Below are positions 17,030 through 26,149 of a DNA stretch of 64,000 bases, piece after piece. Every line of letters begins with the position of its first letter. Position 1 is the stretch's first letter. The position numbers were made by a program, and so were the translations under genes. A model generated the notes under the pieces. That model worked only from the letters and a program-made list of their open reading frames with translations, was not told the DNA's origin and searched no databases. Source of the stretch: Kineococcus mangrovi (GTDB taxonomy: Bacteria > Actinomycetota > Actinomycetes > Actinomycetales > Kineococcaceae); contig NZ_JBGGTQ010000004.1 of NCBI RefSeq assembly GCF_041320705.1, positions 186,001 through 250,000 of the forward strand, read 5' to 3'.

Positions 17030-18370
17030 GTGGCCCTCATGGTCGTGGGTCTGTCCCACCGGACGGCGTCCCTGGGCGTGCTCGAGCGCGCCAGCTTCGA
17101 CGCGGCCGCCGCCGGTGAGGTCGTGGCCTCGCTGACGGCCTCCCCGCACGTCGACGAGGTCTTCGTCCTGTCGACCTGCAACCGCGTCGAGATCTACTGC
17201 GACGTCACCCGCTTCCACGGCGGGGTCGCCGACGTCGGCGACGCGCTGTGCCGGCGCATCGGCCTGGGGGTCGACGAGCTCGGTGAGCAGCTCTACGTCC
17301 ACTACGAGGACGCCGGGGTCGAGCACCTCTTCCGCGTCGCCTGCGGGCTGGACTCGATGGCCGTGGGGGAGAGCCAGATCCTCGGCCAGCTCCGCCTCGC
17401 GCTGCGCGACCTGCACGACCGGGGCCTGGCCGGCGGGACGCTGGACGGCCTGCTGCAGAACGCGTTGCGCGTGGGCAAGCGTGCCCACTCCGAGACCCGG
17501 CTGGACGCCGCGGGCGCCTCCCTCGTCGACGCCGCGGCGACCCGCGCCGCCGCCGTCCTCGGTGGTGAGCTCGCGGGCCGGCGCGCCCTGGTCGTCGGTG
17601 CCGGTGCCATGAGCGCCCTCGTCGCGACGACGTTCGCCCGCGCCGGGCTCGACGTCGTCGTCGCCAACCGCACCCCGGACCGCGCCCAGCGCCTGGCCGC
17701 GGCCATCGGCGGCCGGGCCGTGGGCCTGGACGACCTGCGGGCCGAGGTGGCCGCTGCCGACCTCGTCGCCAGCTGCACGGGGGCCGTCGGGCACGTCCTG
17801 GACGTGGCCACCGTCGCCTCCGCGCTGCTGGACCGCCCGGAGCGGCCGCTGTTCGTCGCCGACCTCGCCCTGCCGCGCGACGTCGCCCCCGACGTGGCGA
17901 CGCTGCGCGGGGTGCACCTGGCCGACCTCGAGGCCCTGGGCGCCGACCTCGCCAGCACCGCGGTCGCCGACGACCTCCGCTCCGTGCGCGCCATCGTCGC
18001 CGAGGAGGTCGCCGCGCACGCGGCCTCGCTGCGGGCGGCCGACGTCGCCCCCACGGTCGTGGCGCTGCGCGCCCAGGCCCGGCACGTCGTCGACGCCGAG
18101 ATGCGCCGGCTCACCAGCCGCGTCGACCTCGACGACGCGGCCCGCGCCGAGGTCGACCGCACGGTCCACCGCATCGTCGAGAAGCTCCTGCACACCCCGA
18201 CGGTGCGGGTGAAGCAGCTCGCCGAGGCGCCCGGCGGGGTCGGGTACGCCGCGGCCCTGCGCGCCCTGTTCGACCTCGAGGTCGGGCCCGACCGCTCGCG
18301 CGGCGCGGCCCTACCCGGCGACGCGCCGCTGTCCGGGACCGTCGCCGACGCCGTGGGGCGCGTGTCGTGA
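17030..18370 (+). CDS. hemA: Glutamyl-tRNA reductase
   Basis: This predicts 446 residues. It reduces Glu-tRNA to glutamate-1-semialdehyde, the first committed step of the C5 haem route. The catalytic Cys lies in VLSTCNRVEIY near residue 50. ESQILGQLRLAL and the NADPH loop VVGAGAMSALVA follow, then the C-terminal dimerisation helices. The partner HemL is encoded 19 kb away (37534). The GTG abuts the rex stop; the end overlaps hemC by 4 bp. Confidence 0.97.
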   Translation: MALMVVGLSHRTASLGVLERASFDAAAAGEVVASLTASPHVDEVFVLSTCNRVEIYCDVTRFHGGVADVGDALCRRIGLGVDELGEQLYVHYEDAGVEHLFRVACGLDSMAVGESQILGQLRLALRDLHDRGLAGGTLDGLLQNALRVGKRAHSETRLDAAGASLVDAAATRAAAVLGGELAGRRALVVGAGAMSALVATTFARAGLDVVVANRTPDRAQRLAAAIGGRAVGLDDLRAEVAAADLVASCTGAVGHVLDVATVASALLDRPERPLFVADLALPRDVAPDVATLRGVHLADLEALGADLASTAVADDLRSVRAIVAEEVAAHAASLRAADVAPTVVALRAQARHVVDAEMRRLTSRVDLDDAARAEVDRTVHRIVEKLLHTPTVRVKQLAEAPGGVGYAAALRALFDLEVGPDRSRGAALPGDAPLSGTVADAVGRVS

Positions 18371-19410
18371 CGCGTGCGCTCCGGCTCGGCACCCGCCGCA
18401 GCGCCCTGGCCACCACCCAGAGCTCGTGGGTCGCCGACGCGCTGCGCCGCAACGGGTCCGAGGTCGACCTCGTCGAGGTGACGACCCACGGCGACGTCAA
18501 CCACGCGCCCCTGGCCCAGATCGGCGGCACGGGCGTCTTCGTCTCCGCCCTGCGCGACGCGCTGCTCGCCGGCGAGGTCGACCTCGCCGTGCACTCCCTC
18601 AAGGACCTGCCCACGGCCCCCGCCGGCGGGCTCGCCCTGGCCGCCGTCCCCGAGCGGGAGGACGCGCGGGACGCCCTCGTGGCCTCCGCCGGCCGGACGC
18701 TGGCGCAGCTGCCCGCCGGGGCCCGCGTCGGCACCGGCTCGCCGCGCCGCCAGGCGCTGCTCACGGCGCTGCGACCGGACCTGCGGGTCGTCGCGATCCG
18801 CGGCAACATCGACACCCGCCTGGGCTTCGTCGCCTCCGGCGAGCTCGACGCGGTCGTCCTCGCCGCGGCCGGTCTGGCGCGCATCGGCCGCGCGGACGAG
18901 GTCACCGAGTTCTTCGCCCCCGGCACGTTCGTCCCGGCGCCCGGCCAGGGCGCGCTCGCCGTGGAGTGCCGGGCCCACGACGACGAGGTGCGCGCGGTGC
19001 TCGCCCGGATCGACGTCCCCGCCGTCCGCCGCGCCGTCGCCGCCGAGCGCCAGGTGCTCGCCTCGCTGGAGGCCGGCTGCTCCGCACCGGTCGGGGCCTA
19101 CGCCGACGGTGACGTGCTGCACGTCGCCGTCCAGGACGCCGCCGGCGCCCTCGTGCGCCGCACCCGGTCGTTCGCGACTGTCGCCGACGAGCCCTCGGCG
19201 CGTACGTTGGGGGCCGACGTCGCCCGCGACCTGCTGACCCACGAGCTCCCGGGGTCCTCGGACAGCGGTCGTCGTCCCGAGAGCCCCCCCGCGTCCAGAC
19301 CCGGTGCGCCCGCCGCAGCCCGCAGCGACGGACCGCAGGTCTCGTCGGAGAACCACCCCCAGGACCGTCCGGACGACGGTCCACGTCCCGATCCGGAGAG
19401 TGGCTCGTGA
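18367..19410 (+). CDS. hemC: Hydroxymethylbilane synthase (porphobilinogen deaminase)
   Basis: This predicts 347 residues. It links four porphobilinogens into hydroxymethylbilane. The opening LGTRRSALATTQ, AVHSLKDLPT, GTGSPRRQALL and IRGNIDTRL are typical. The Cys in ASLEAGCSAPVGA near residue 240 carries the dipyrromethane cofactor. About 55 residues at the C-terminus (from PGSSDSGRRPES) are Pro/Ser/Asp-rich and probably disordered. Both ends overlap neighbours by 4 bp (GTGA). Confidence 0.96.
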   Translation: MTRALRLGTRRSALATTQSSWVADALRRNGSEVDLVEVTTHGDVNHAPLAQIGGTGVFVSALRDALLAGEVDLAVHSLKDLPTAPAGGLALAAVPEREDARDALVASAGRTLAQLPAGARVGTGSPRRQALLTALRPDLRVVAIRGNIDTRLGFVASGELDAVVLAAAGLARIGRADEVTEFFAPGTFVPAPGQGALAVECRAHDDEVRAVLARIDVPAVRRAVAAERQVLASLEAGCSAPVGAYADGDVLHVAVQDAAGALVRRTRSFATVADEPSARTLGADVARDLLTHELPGSSDSGRRPESPPASRPGAPAAARSDGPQVSSENHPQDRPDDGPRPDPESGS

Positions 19411-21209
19411 GCACGATGACGAACAGCCCCCGCGTCGCCGACCCGGAGCAGGTGCCGGTCGACGCGGTGGCGGCGGCCCCCGAGGTGAGCGTCCTGCCCG
19501 ACGTGGTCGACGCGAAGAAGAGCCGCGACGAGGTGCCCGCCCAGCCCCGCTCGAAGAGGACGCCGTCGAAGGGGTCGGTCCGCAAGGACAAGGTCGGCGA
19601 CAAGGACCGCGCCACCAAGGCCGAGAAGGAGCTCGGGCACGTCTCCTTCGTCGGGGCCGGCCCCGGCGACCCCGGGCTGCTCACCGTGCGCGCCGTGGAC
19701 CTGCTGCGCACCGCCGACGTGGTCGTCCTCGACCAGGACAGCCGCGAGGACCTCGTGGCCCGCTTCGGCCGCACCGGCGTCGAGGTGCTCGACGCCGGGT
19801 TCGGCGACGACGGCCAGCCCCTGACCCGCGCCGCGCGCGCCAAGCTCGTCGTGCGGGCGGCCAAGGCCGGTGGCCGCGTCGTGCGCCTCATGGACGGCGA
19901 CCCCTCGACGTTCACGGGCCTCGTCGACGAGGTGGCGGCCTGCCGCAAGTCCGGGATCGGCTTCGACGTCGTTCCCGGCGTCTCGGCCGTCAACGCCGTG
20001 CCCGCCTACGCCGGCGTCCCCATGACCACGACGTCGACCTCGAGCGTCAACGTCGTGCACCCGGCCGGTCGCACCCTGGACTGGTCCCGGCACGCCGACG
20101 CCGACGCCACCGTCGTCGTCCTCGGCACCGGGGACGACATCGCCGCCGCCGCCCGCGGCCTGCTCGCCGCCGGCCGGTCCCCGGCCACGCCCGTCGCGCT
20201 CACCTCGCACGGCACGACGACCACTCAGACGACGACGACCGCGACCCTCGGCACGCTCGAGGCGGCCGCGACCGTCCTCGACGGCTCACCCACGACGGCC
20301 GTCCTCGGCGAGGTCGTCGCCCTGCGCGAGCAGGGCAGCTGGTACGAGACGAAGCCGCTGTTCGGCTGGCGCGTCCTCGTCCCGCGGACCAAGGAGCAGG
20401 CCGGCGCCATCACGACCCGCCTGTCCGACCACGGCGCCACCGCCGAGGTCGTGCCCACCATCTCCGTCGAGCCGCCGCGCACGCCGCAGCAGATGGAGAA
20501 GGCCGTCAAGGGCCTGGTCACCGGCCGGTACGAGTGGATCGGGTTCACCTCCGTCAACGCCGTCCGCGCCGTGCGGGAGAAGTTCACCGAGTACGGCCTC
20601 GACGCCCGCGCGTTCTCCGGCCTCAAGGTCGCCGCCGTCGGCGGGGTCACCGCGGAAGCGTTGCGCGAGTGGGGGATCGAACCCGACCTGTTGCCCGAGA
20701 CCGAGCAGTCGGCCGCCGGGTTGCTCGAGGCGTGGCCCCCCTACGACGAGGTCCTGGATCCCATCGACCGGGTGTTCCTGCCGCGCGCCGACATCGCCAC
20801 CGACACCCTCGTGGCGGGGCTGCAGGAGAACGGCTGGGAGGTCGACGACGTCACGGCCTACCGGACCGTGCGCGCCGCGCCGCCCGCCGCGCCCGTGCGC
20901 GACGCCATCAAGACGGGCGCGTTCGACGCGGTCGTCTTCACGTCGAGCTCGACGGTGCGCAACCTCGTCGGGATCGCGGGCAAGCCGCACCCCTCGACGG
21001 TCGTCGCGTGCATCGGCCCGGCCACGGCCAAGACGGCCGAGGAGCACGGCCTGCGGGTCGACGTCCTCGCCGCCGAGCCGAGCGCCGGTGCCCTCGTCGA
21101 GGCGCTCGCGGCCTACGGCCAGGGCCTGCGGGCCGGTGCGCTGGAGGCGGGGGAGCCCGTCCTGCGGCCCAGCCAGAAGAAGTCGTCCGCGCGCCGCCGC
21201 GCGCGCTGA
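19407..21209 (+). CDS. hemD: Fused uroporphyrinogen-III C-methyltransferase / uroporphyrinogen-III synthase
   Basis: This predicts 600 residues in two enzymes. Residues about 75-315 are SUMT/CobA (VSFVGAGPGDPGLLTVRA, the GDP loop in MDGDPSTFTG), which methylates uroporphyrinogen III toward sirohaem and B12. Residues about 325-585 are HemD (VLVPRTKEQAGAITTRL, FTSVNAVRAV, FTSSSTVRNL), which closes the ring. The fusion is common in actinobacteria. The first 73 residues are Lys/Asp/Pro-rich and look disordered; the last ten are basic. The GTG start overlaps hemC. Confidence 0.93.
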   Translation: MSTMTNSPRVADPEQVPVDAVAAAPEVSVLPDVVDAKKSRDEVPAQPRSKRTPSKGSVRKDKVGDKDRATKAEKELGHVSFVGAGPGDPGLLTVRAVDLLRTADVVVLDQDSREDLVARFGRTGVEVLDAGFGDDGQPLTRAARAKLVVRAAKAGGRVVRLMDGDPSTFTGLVDEVAACRKSGIGFDVVPGVSAVNAVPAYAGVPMTTTSTSSVNVVHPAGRTLDWSRHADADATVVVLGTGDDIAAAARGLLAAGRSPATPVALTSHGTTTTQTTTTATLGTLEAAATVLDGSPTTAVLGEVVALREQGSWYETKPLFGWRVLVPRTKEQAGAITTRLSDHGATAEVVPTISVEPPRTPQQMEKAVKGLVTGRYEWIGFTSVNAVRAVREKFTEYGLDARAFSGLKVAAVGGVTAEALREWGIEPDLLPETEQSAAGLLEAWPPYDEVLDPIDRVFLPRADIATDTLVAGLQENGWEVDDVTAYRTVRAAPPAAPVRDAIKTGAFDAVVFTSSSTVRNLVGIAGKPHPSTVVACIGPATAKTAEEHGLRVDVLAAEPSAGALVEALAAYGQGLRAGALEAGEPVLRPSQKKSSARRRAR

Positions 21210-21244
21210 GGTCGGCGCGCTGCGCGCGCTGGAGAGGTCCCACC

Positions 21245-22225
21245 GTGGTGCAGCTGCCCGTCCGTCCCCGCCGCCTGCGTTCCACCCCGGCGATGCGCCG
21301 GCTGGTGACCGACGTGCACCTGCACCCGGGGGACCTCGTCCTGCCCGTCTTCGTGCGGGAGGGCATCACGCAGGACCAGCCCGTCCGCACGCTGCCGGGC
21401 GTCGTGCAGCACACCCGCGCCTCGCTCGCGGCCACGGCGAAGGAGGCCGCGGCGGCCGGGCTCGGCGGGATCATGCTGTTCGGCGTGCCCGAGCGGCTCG
21501 ACGCGACCGGGTCCGGTGCCGACGACCCCGACGGGATCCTCAACGTCGCGCTGCGGGACGTGCGGGACGCGGTGGGCGACGACCTCGTCGTCATGGCCGA
21601 CCTGTGCCTGGACGAGTTCACCGACCACGGCCACTGCGGCGTCCTCGACGACCGCGGTCGCGTCGACAACGACGCCACCCTGGAGCGGTACGCCTCGATG
21701 GCGCTGGCCCAGGCGGCCGCGGGGGCGCACGTGCTGGGGCCCAGCGGGATGATGGACGGCCAGATCGGCGTGCTGCGCGGCGTCCTGGACTCCGGCGGGT
21801 ACGACGACGTCGCCCTGTTCGCCTACGCGGTGAAGTACGCGAGCGGGTTCTACGGCCCGTTCCGCGAGGCCGTGAACTCCCAGCTCAAGGGCGACCGCCG
21901 CACCTACCAGCAGGACCCGGCCGCGAACGTGTCCGAGGCGCTGCGCGAGGTGCGGCTCGACCTCGACGAGGGCGCCGACATGGTGATGGTCAAACCCGGT
22001 CTGCCCTACCTCGACGTGCTGCGCGCGGTCGCGGACGTGGCGGACGTGCCCGTCGCGAGCTACCAGGTGTCGGGGGAGTACGCGATGGTCGAGTTCGCCG
22101 CGCAGGCGGGCGCGATCGACCGCGAGCGGGTGGCGTTGGAGTCGCTGCTGGCGCTGCGGCGGGGTGGGGCGCAGATCGTGCTGAGCTACTGGGCGCTGGA
22201 GGCGGCGCGGGAGTGGCTGGGCTGA
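21245..22225 (+). CDS. hemB: Delta-aminolevulinic acid dehydratase (porphobilinogen synthase)
   Basis: This predicts 326 residues. It condenses two 5-aminolevulinates. The catalytic lysines are in YAVKYASGFYGPFR and MVMVKPGLPYLD. The metal loop reads DLCLDEFTDHGHCGV: two of the three zinc cysteines of the E. coli type remain and the middle one is Asp, so metal use may lean to magnesium. The GTG at 21245 follows GGAGAGG; the GTG at 21248 is an alternative. It is the last gene of rex-hemACDB. Confidence 0.96.
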   Translation: MVQLPVRPRRLRSTPAMRRLVTDVHLHPGDLVLPVFVREGITQDQPVRTLPGVVQHTRASLAATAKEAAAAGLGGIMLFGVPERLDATGSGADDPDGILNVALRDVRDAVGDDLVVMADLCLDEFTDHGHCGVLDDRGRVDNDATLERYASMALAQAAAGAHVLGPSGMMDGQIGVLRGVLDSGGYDDVALFAYAVKYASGFYGPFREAVNSQLKGDRRTYQQDPAANVSEALREVRLDLDEGADMVMVKPGLPYLDVLRAVADVADVPVASYQVSGEYAMVEFAAQAGAIDRERVALESLLALRRGGAQIVLSYWALEAAREWLG

Positions 22226-22264
22226 TCGTCCTGACGGTTCGCTCGGAGGGGTGAGATTAGACCC

Positions 22265-22326
22265 TCATCCTCACGAAGATCCCCTTCATCCTAAATATGG
22301 GATGAGAAGTTTCATATCGAGGATGA
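22265..22326. repeat. Operator-like array A (TCATCC/GGATGA), symmetric, four half-sites
   Basis: TCATCC stands at 22265 and 22286, and GGATGA at 22300 and 22321. The central palindrome TCATCC-N8-GGATGA (22286-22305) is flanked by one outer half-site on each side, each exactly 21 bp away, so the array is fully symmetric. It lies in the 86-bp gap between the convergent ends of hemB and the AlbA_2-type gene, reaching a few codons into the latter. Array B, 1810 bp away, shares 33 of 50 aligned bases. Confidence 0.6.
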
Positions 22327-24063
22327 TGAGTTGGTGACTGTGCTGGTGAGGCGGTAGCGGGTGTTCCGGCTTCGTGGCGGAGAAGACGTCTCGATGAGTC
22401 CATCCCTCTTGAGGAGACGCAACCAGTGCTCGACGGTCTTGGTGCCCAGACCCAGCTCCTCGACCACCTCGGCCTTGCTGAGCTCCCGGCGGAGCTGCAG
22501 GAGCTCCACGATCTGCCGGCCGCGATCGGGGTGCGGGCGTCGTCCGCCTGGGCCGCTCGTCCGGGCGAGCTGCGACAGGGCGTAGGAACTCCCCCGGCGG
22601 GTGCCGTGCTGCTCGACCAGCTCTCGTGCGACGAGGTCCTGGAGTTCGTACGTCGCGGTACGGCTGTCGGTCACGCCGGTCAGTCGCCGGTAGGTGCTGT
22701 TGTCCAGGCGGTCTCCCCGTCGCATCGCGGCGAGAGCGAGTCGTTGGGTGTCACGGAGGCGGTCAGTGGTCAACCGCCCCAGCCAGCGGATGGTGTCGTC
22801 GTCGAGCAGCGTGTGGTTGGGGAACTTGACGCTGAAGGTGGTCACCCCGTCCGTGAAGGACGGCAGTCCCATGCCCGCTCGACGGAGAGCCGCGACCATC
22901 GTCCGCACCCCGGAGCCCCGGTTCTCGCAGACGACACCGCCGTGGGGCAGCGGGACGTCCTCGAGGATGCGCAGCAGGCGTGCGTTGCGGGCCGACGAGC
23001 GGCCGTCGTCGCCGAGGTGCGCGATGTCCACCGCACCGAACAGGCCACCCGGGTTCTTGATGACGAGGCGGTCGGGGTACATCTCCACCTGCACCTGGGT
23101 ACCGCGGGATCCAGAGCTGAGGTCGCGGTGGACGAGGGCGTTGACGATCACCTCGCGCAGGGCTGTCTCCGGGAAGTCGGGGACGTCGACCCGTCCTGCT
23201 CCCTGCACCACAGCTCGGCGGGCCGAGTTGCGCTGGACGGCGGTGAGCACCGCCAAGACCATCTCGGGGATCGAGCCGTCGGCCGCCACGTTGTCCAGGA
23301 ACCGGACCCCGCCGGAGTCGTCCGCTCCGGCCGGTGTGGGGTAGCTGACGAAGGTCGTGTTGACCTGCGGCAGGAACTGCTGCGGGTACCTCCCCAGGGC
23401 CAGGAGACCGGCGATGGTCGGGCGGGGCGTCCCGTCGGCCTCGACCGCGAGAACCCCCGTCATGGTCAGCACCGTGTGGTCGTCCACGCCCGTGAAGGCT
23501 CGTGCGCTCCGCGCTCGAACCCGGCGGAGGTAGGCCGCGACCACGTCCTCATCGAGGTCGGTGACCGCTGCGCCGGGCACGACCTCCGTGTCGAACGTGG
23601 GTTGACCACGTTCGGCCACGAGTTGCTGCACTTCCTCGGCGGTCAGTCGGCGGTCGCTCTCCCCGACACGCAGGTAGCAGCCGCGCACCATTCCCTGCGC
23701 GGAGACGTAGCACGGCTTCTCGCTGCGGGGGAGCTCCTCGACGTCGACGATCACCACCGAGCGTCCGGCGTCGGTCTCGATGCTCACGGTCGGGCGCAGC
23801 GGAGGCGTGAAGCGGTCGGCGCACCAGGAGACGACATCGGCTTGCGTCTTGGCGGCATCGGCCACCCCCACGACGTCGAACGACTGGTTCTCCACGATGC
23901 CGAGCAGCAGCGTCCCGCCCCCGGGGGTGTTGGCGAAGGAGCAGAGCGTCTCGAGGGCGTCCTTGGGGACGGCGTCGCGAGCGGCTTTGGCCTCGAGGGC
24001 GCCTGACTCCGCTCGGTGCTCACGGAGGTCCGCCAGGAGCGTCGGCAGACGTGCATCGACCAC
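22312..24063 (-). CDS. AlbA_2/Schlafen-type regulator with GHKL ATPase-like and winged-helix domains
   Basis: This predicts 583 residues. Residues about 15-125 are an AlbA_2 (Schlafen-like) domain (ESGALEAKAA, LCSFANTPGGGTLLLGI). The middle has a HATPase_c_4-type region (ALREVIVNALVHRDLSS, VIKNPGGLF, CENRGSGVRTMV). The C-terminus has winged-helix segments (SKAEVVEELGLGTKTVEHWLRLL). The family includes transcriptional regulators and defence-linked proteins. The GTG at 24063 is chosen because ATGs further up lie in or before the predicted promoter; GAGGAC is its ribosome site. It is divergent from hsdM, which suggests control of the restriction island. Confidence 0.78.
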   Translation of the reverse strand: MVDARLPTLLADLREHRAESGALEAKAARDAVPKDALETLCSFANTPGGGTLLLGIVENQSFDVVGVADAAKTQADVVSWCADRFTPPLRPTVSIETDAGRSVVIVDVEELPRSEKPCYVSAQGMVRGCYLRVGESDRRLTAEEVQQLVAERGQPTFDTEVVPGAAVTDLDEDVVAAYLRRVRARSARAFTGVDDHTVLTMTGVLAVEADGTPRPTIAGLLALGRYPQQFLPQVNTTFVSYPTPAGADDSGGVRFLDNVAADGSIPEMVLAVLTAVQRNSARRAVVQGAGRVDVPDFPETALREVIVNALVHRDLSSGSRGTQVQVEMYPDRLVIKNPGGLFGAVDIAHLGDDGRSSARNARLLRILEDVPLPHGGVVCENRGSGVRTMVAALRRAGMGLPSFTDGVTTFSVKFPNHTLLDDDTIRWLGRLTTDRLRDTQRLALAAMRRGDRLDNSTYRRLTGVTDSRTATYELQDLVARELVEQHGTRRGSSYALSQLARTSGPGGRRPHPDRGRQIVELLQLRRELSKAEVVEELGLGTKTVEHWLRLLKRDGLIETSSPPRSRNTRYRLTSTVTNSSSSI

Positions 24064-24074
24064 GGATCGAGTCC

Positions 24075-24133
24075 TCATCCTCAGAGCCAGTGCCTTCATC
24101 CCAATCATAGGATGAGGACGATGCTGAGGTCAC
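24075..24133 (-). promoter_or_regulatory. Operator-like array B over the regulator promoter
   Basis: TCATCC stands at 24075 and 24096 and GGATGA at 24110, so TCATCC-N8-GGATGA (24096-24115) again has an outer half-site 21 bp away. On the minus strand the 8-nt spacer contains TATGAT (24104-24109), a near-ideal -10, with GTGACC (24128-24133) 18 bp upstream as a possible -35. A protein on the palindrome would cover the -10, so repression is likely. hsdM starts 66 bp away on the other strand. Confidence 0.6.
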
Positions 24134-24181
24134 GGGCCTGGCTACCGTGTGTGACAGCAACTCGACGATGGGGGCGCAGCA

Positions 24182-26149
24182 GTGACGCAGGTCGAAGGCT
24201 TCGGGGACAAGGTCGGCTTCATCTGGTCGATCGCCGACCTGCTTCGTGGGGACTACCGGCCCCACGAGTACGGGCAGGTCATCCTGCCGTTGACGGTGCT
24301 GCGCCGCCTCGACTGCGCTCTCGCCCCGACGAAGACGAAGGTCCTCGAACGTGACGCCGCGCTCACGGTGCAGAACAAGGACCGCATCCTCAAGGGGGCG
24401 GCGAAGCAGCCGTTCTACAACACGAGCCCTCTGGACTTCACCCGTCTCCTCGACGACCACGAGAACCTCGCTGCAAACCTCCTGCAGTACGCCTCGGCGT
24501 TCTCGGCGGGCACGGCCGAGGTGCTGGAGAAGTACAACTTCGCCAACCACGTGGAGCGCCTCGACGCGGCGGGGCTCCTGTACCAGGTGGTGAGCCGGTT
24601 CCACGACGTGGACCTCGGGCCGGACGCGGTGCCGAACGAGGCGATGGGCTACATCTTCGAGGAACTGCTGCGGCGGTTCAACGAGATGAGCAACGAGACC
24701 GCGGGTGAGCACTTCACCCCGCGCGAGGTCATCAAGCTCATGGTCAACATCCTCTTCTCCGAGGACGACGAGGCGCTGCGGGGCAGCGCTCCGGTCCGGT
24801 CGATGTTCGACCCCGCGTGCGGCACGGGCGGCATGCTCATCGGCGGGCAGGAGCACCTGCACGACCTGAACGAGAACGCCACCCTGGAGATCTTCGGGCA
24901 GGAGCTCAACGGCGAGACGTGGGCCATGGCCCGTTCGGACCTGATGATCAAGCAGCAGGAACCGGAGAGCATCCAGCTGGGCAACAGCCTGTCCGCGGAC
25001 GCGTTCGGAGGCCGCACGTTCGACTACCTGCTGGCCAACCCGCCGTTCGGGGTCGACTGGAAGCGGATCCAGAAGACCATCACGGACGAGCAGGCCAACC
25101 TGGGGATGGCCGGCCGCTTCGGGGTGGGCCTGCCGCGGGTCTCCGACGGCAGCCTGCTGTTCCTGCAGCACATGATCTCGAAGATGAAGCCCGTGGAGAA
25201 GGGCGGGAGCCGGCTGGCGATCGTCTTCTCCGGATCCCCCCTGTTCTCCGGCGGCGCCGGGTCGGGGGAGTCGGAGATCCGCAAGTGGATCATCGAGAAC
25301 GACTGGCTGGAGGCCGTCGTCGGCCTGCCGGACCAGTTGTTCTACAACACCGGGATCTCGACGTACTTCTGGGTCCTGACGAACCGCAAGGCGCCCGAAC
25401 GCAAGGGCAAGGTCCTGCTGCTGGACGCGCGCGAGTCGTGGACGAAGATGCGCAAGTCCTTGGGCGACAAGCGCAAGTACGTCAGCGACGAGCAGATCGC
25501 CGACGTGACCCGGCTCTACCACGACGCGCTGGCGGGCGACCTGAGCGACGAGCGGGTGCGGGTGTTCGCCAACGAGGACTTCGGGTACCAGCGCATCACG
25601 GTCGAGCGTCCCCTGCGACGGAGGTGGGACGTGACCGAGGAGGCCGTCGCCGCCGTCGAGATCGCCAAGCCGTTCCTCAAGGCGGACATCGACCACGACG
25701 CGATCCGCGGGGTGCTGCGGGGGCTGGTCGGGACCTCCGAGACGACCGAAGCCGGCTTGTGGAAGGTGTTCTGGAGGGAGGCCTCCGCGGCGGGGTTGCC
25801 GACCCTCGCGGCGCCGGTGCGCAAGGCGATCCTCGCGGCGTGCGCCGTCCCGGACCCGGAGGCCGAGCCGCAGCTGGACGGCAAGAAGCAGGTGCTGCCC
25901 GACCCTGACCTGCGGGACAACGAGAACGTGCCGTTGACCGAGGAGATCGGCGAGTACGTGGCGCGGGAGGTGCTGTCGCACGTGCCGGACGCCTGGGTGG
26001 ACGAGAGCAAGACGCGGGTGGGATACGAGATCCCGTTCACGCGGTTCTTCTACGAGTACGTGCCGCCACGTCCGCTGGAGGAGATCGACGCGGAAATCCT
26101 TCAAGTGGAGGTCGAGATCCAGCGGCTGCTGACGGGGGTGGCGCGATGA
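24182..26149 (+). CDS. hsdM: Type I restriction-modification system, methyltransferase subunit
   Basis: This predicts 655 residues. It methylates adenine in the site chosen by HsdS. The helical N-terminal domain is followed by the SAM motif FDPACGTGGMLIGG near 208 and the catalytic NPPF near 285 (LANPPFGVDW), which marks N6-adenine transfer. GEHFTPREVIKLMV precedes them as usual. The C-terminal tail ends in a coiled helix that binds HsdS. The GTG follows GGGGG by 7 nt. Its stop overlaps hsdS by 4 bp. Confidence 0.95.
   Translation: MTQVEGFGDKVGFIWSIADLLRGDYRPHEYGQVILPLTVLRRLDCALAPTKTKVLERDAALTVQNKDRILKGAAKQPFYNTSPLDFTRLLDDHENLAANLLQYASAFSAGTAEVLEKYNFANHVERLDAAGLLYQVVSRFHDVDLGPDAVPNEAMGYIFEELLRRFNEMSNETAGEHFTPREVIKLMVNILFSEDDEALRGSAPVRSMFDPACGTGGMLIGGQEHLHDLNENATLEIFGQELNGETWAMARSDLMIKQQEPESIQLGNSLSADAFGGRTFDYLLANPPFGVDWKRIQKTITDEQANLGMAGRFGVGLPRVSDGSLLFLQHMISKMKPVEKGGSRLAIVFSGSPLFSGGAGSGESEIRKWIIENDWLEAVVGLPDQLFYNTGISTYFWVLTNRKAPERKGKVLLLDARESWTKMRKSLGDKRKYVSDEQIADVTRLYHDALAGDLSDERVRVFANEDFGYQRITVERPLRRRWDVTEEAVAAVEIAKPFLKADIDHDAIRGVLRGLVGTSETTEAGLWKVFWREASAAGLPTLAAPVRKAILAACAVPDPEAEPQLDGKKQVLPDPDLRDNENVPLTEEIGEYVAREVLSHVPDAWVDESKTRVGYEIPFTRFFYEYVPPRPLEEIDAEILQVEVEIQRLLTGVAR

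Noticed and set aside
22263-24120. The two similar 50-bp arrays as attachment-site repeats of a mobile element
   Set aside because: Identity is limited to short half-sites with exact 21-bp phasing and dyad symmetry, and one copy lies on a promoter; this fits operators better than recombination sites, and no recombinase gene is present.
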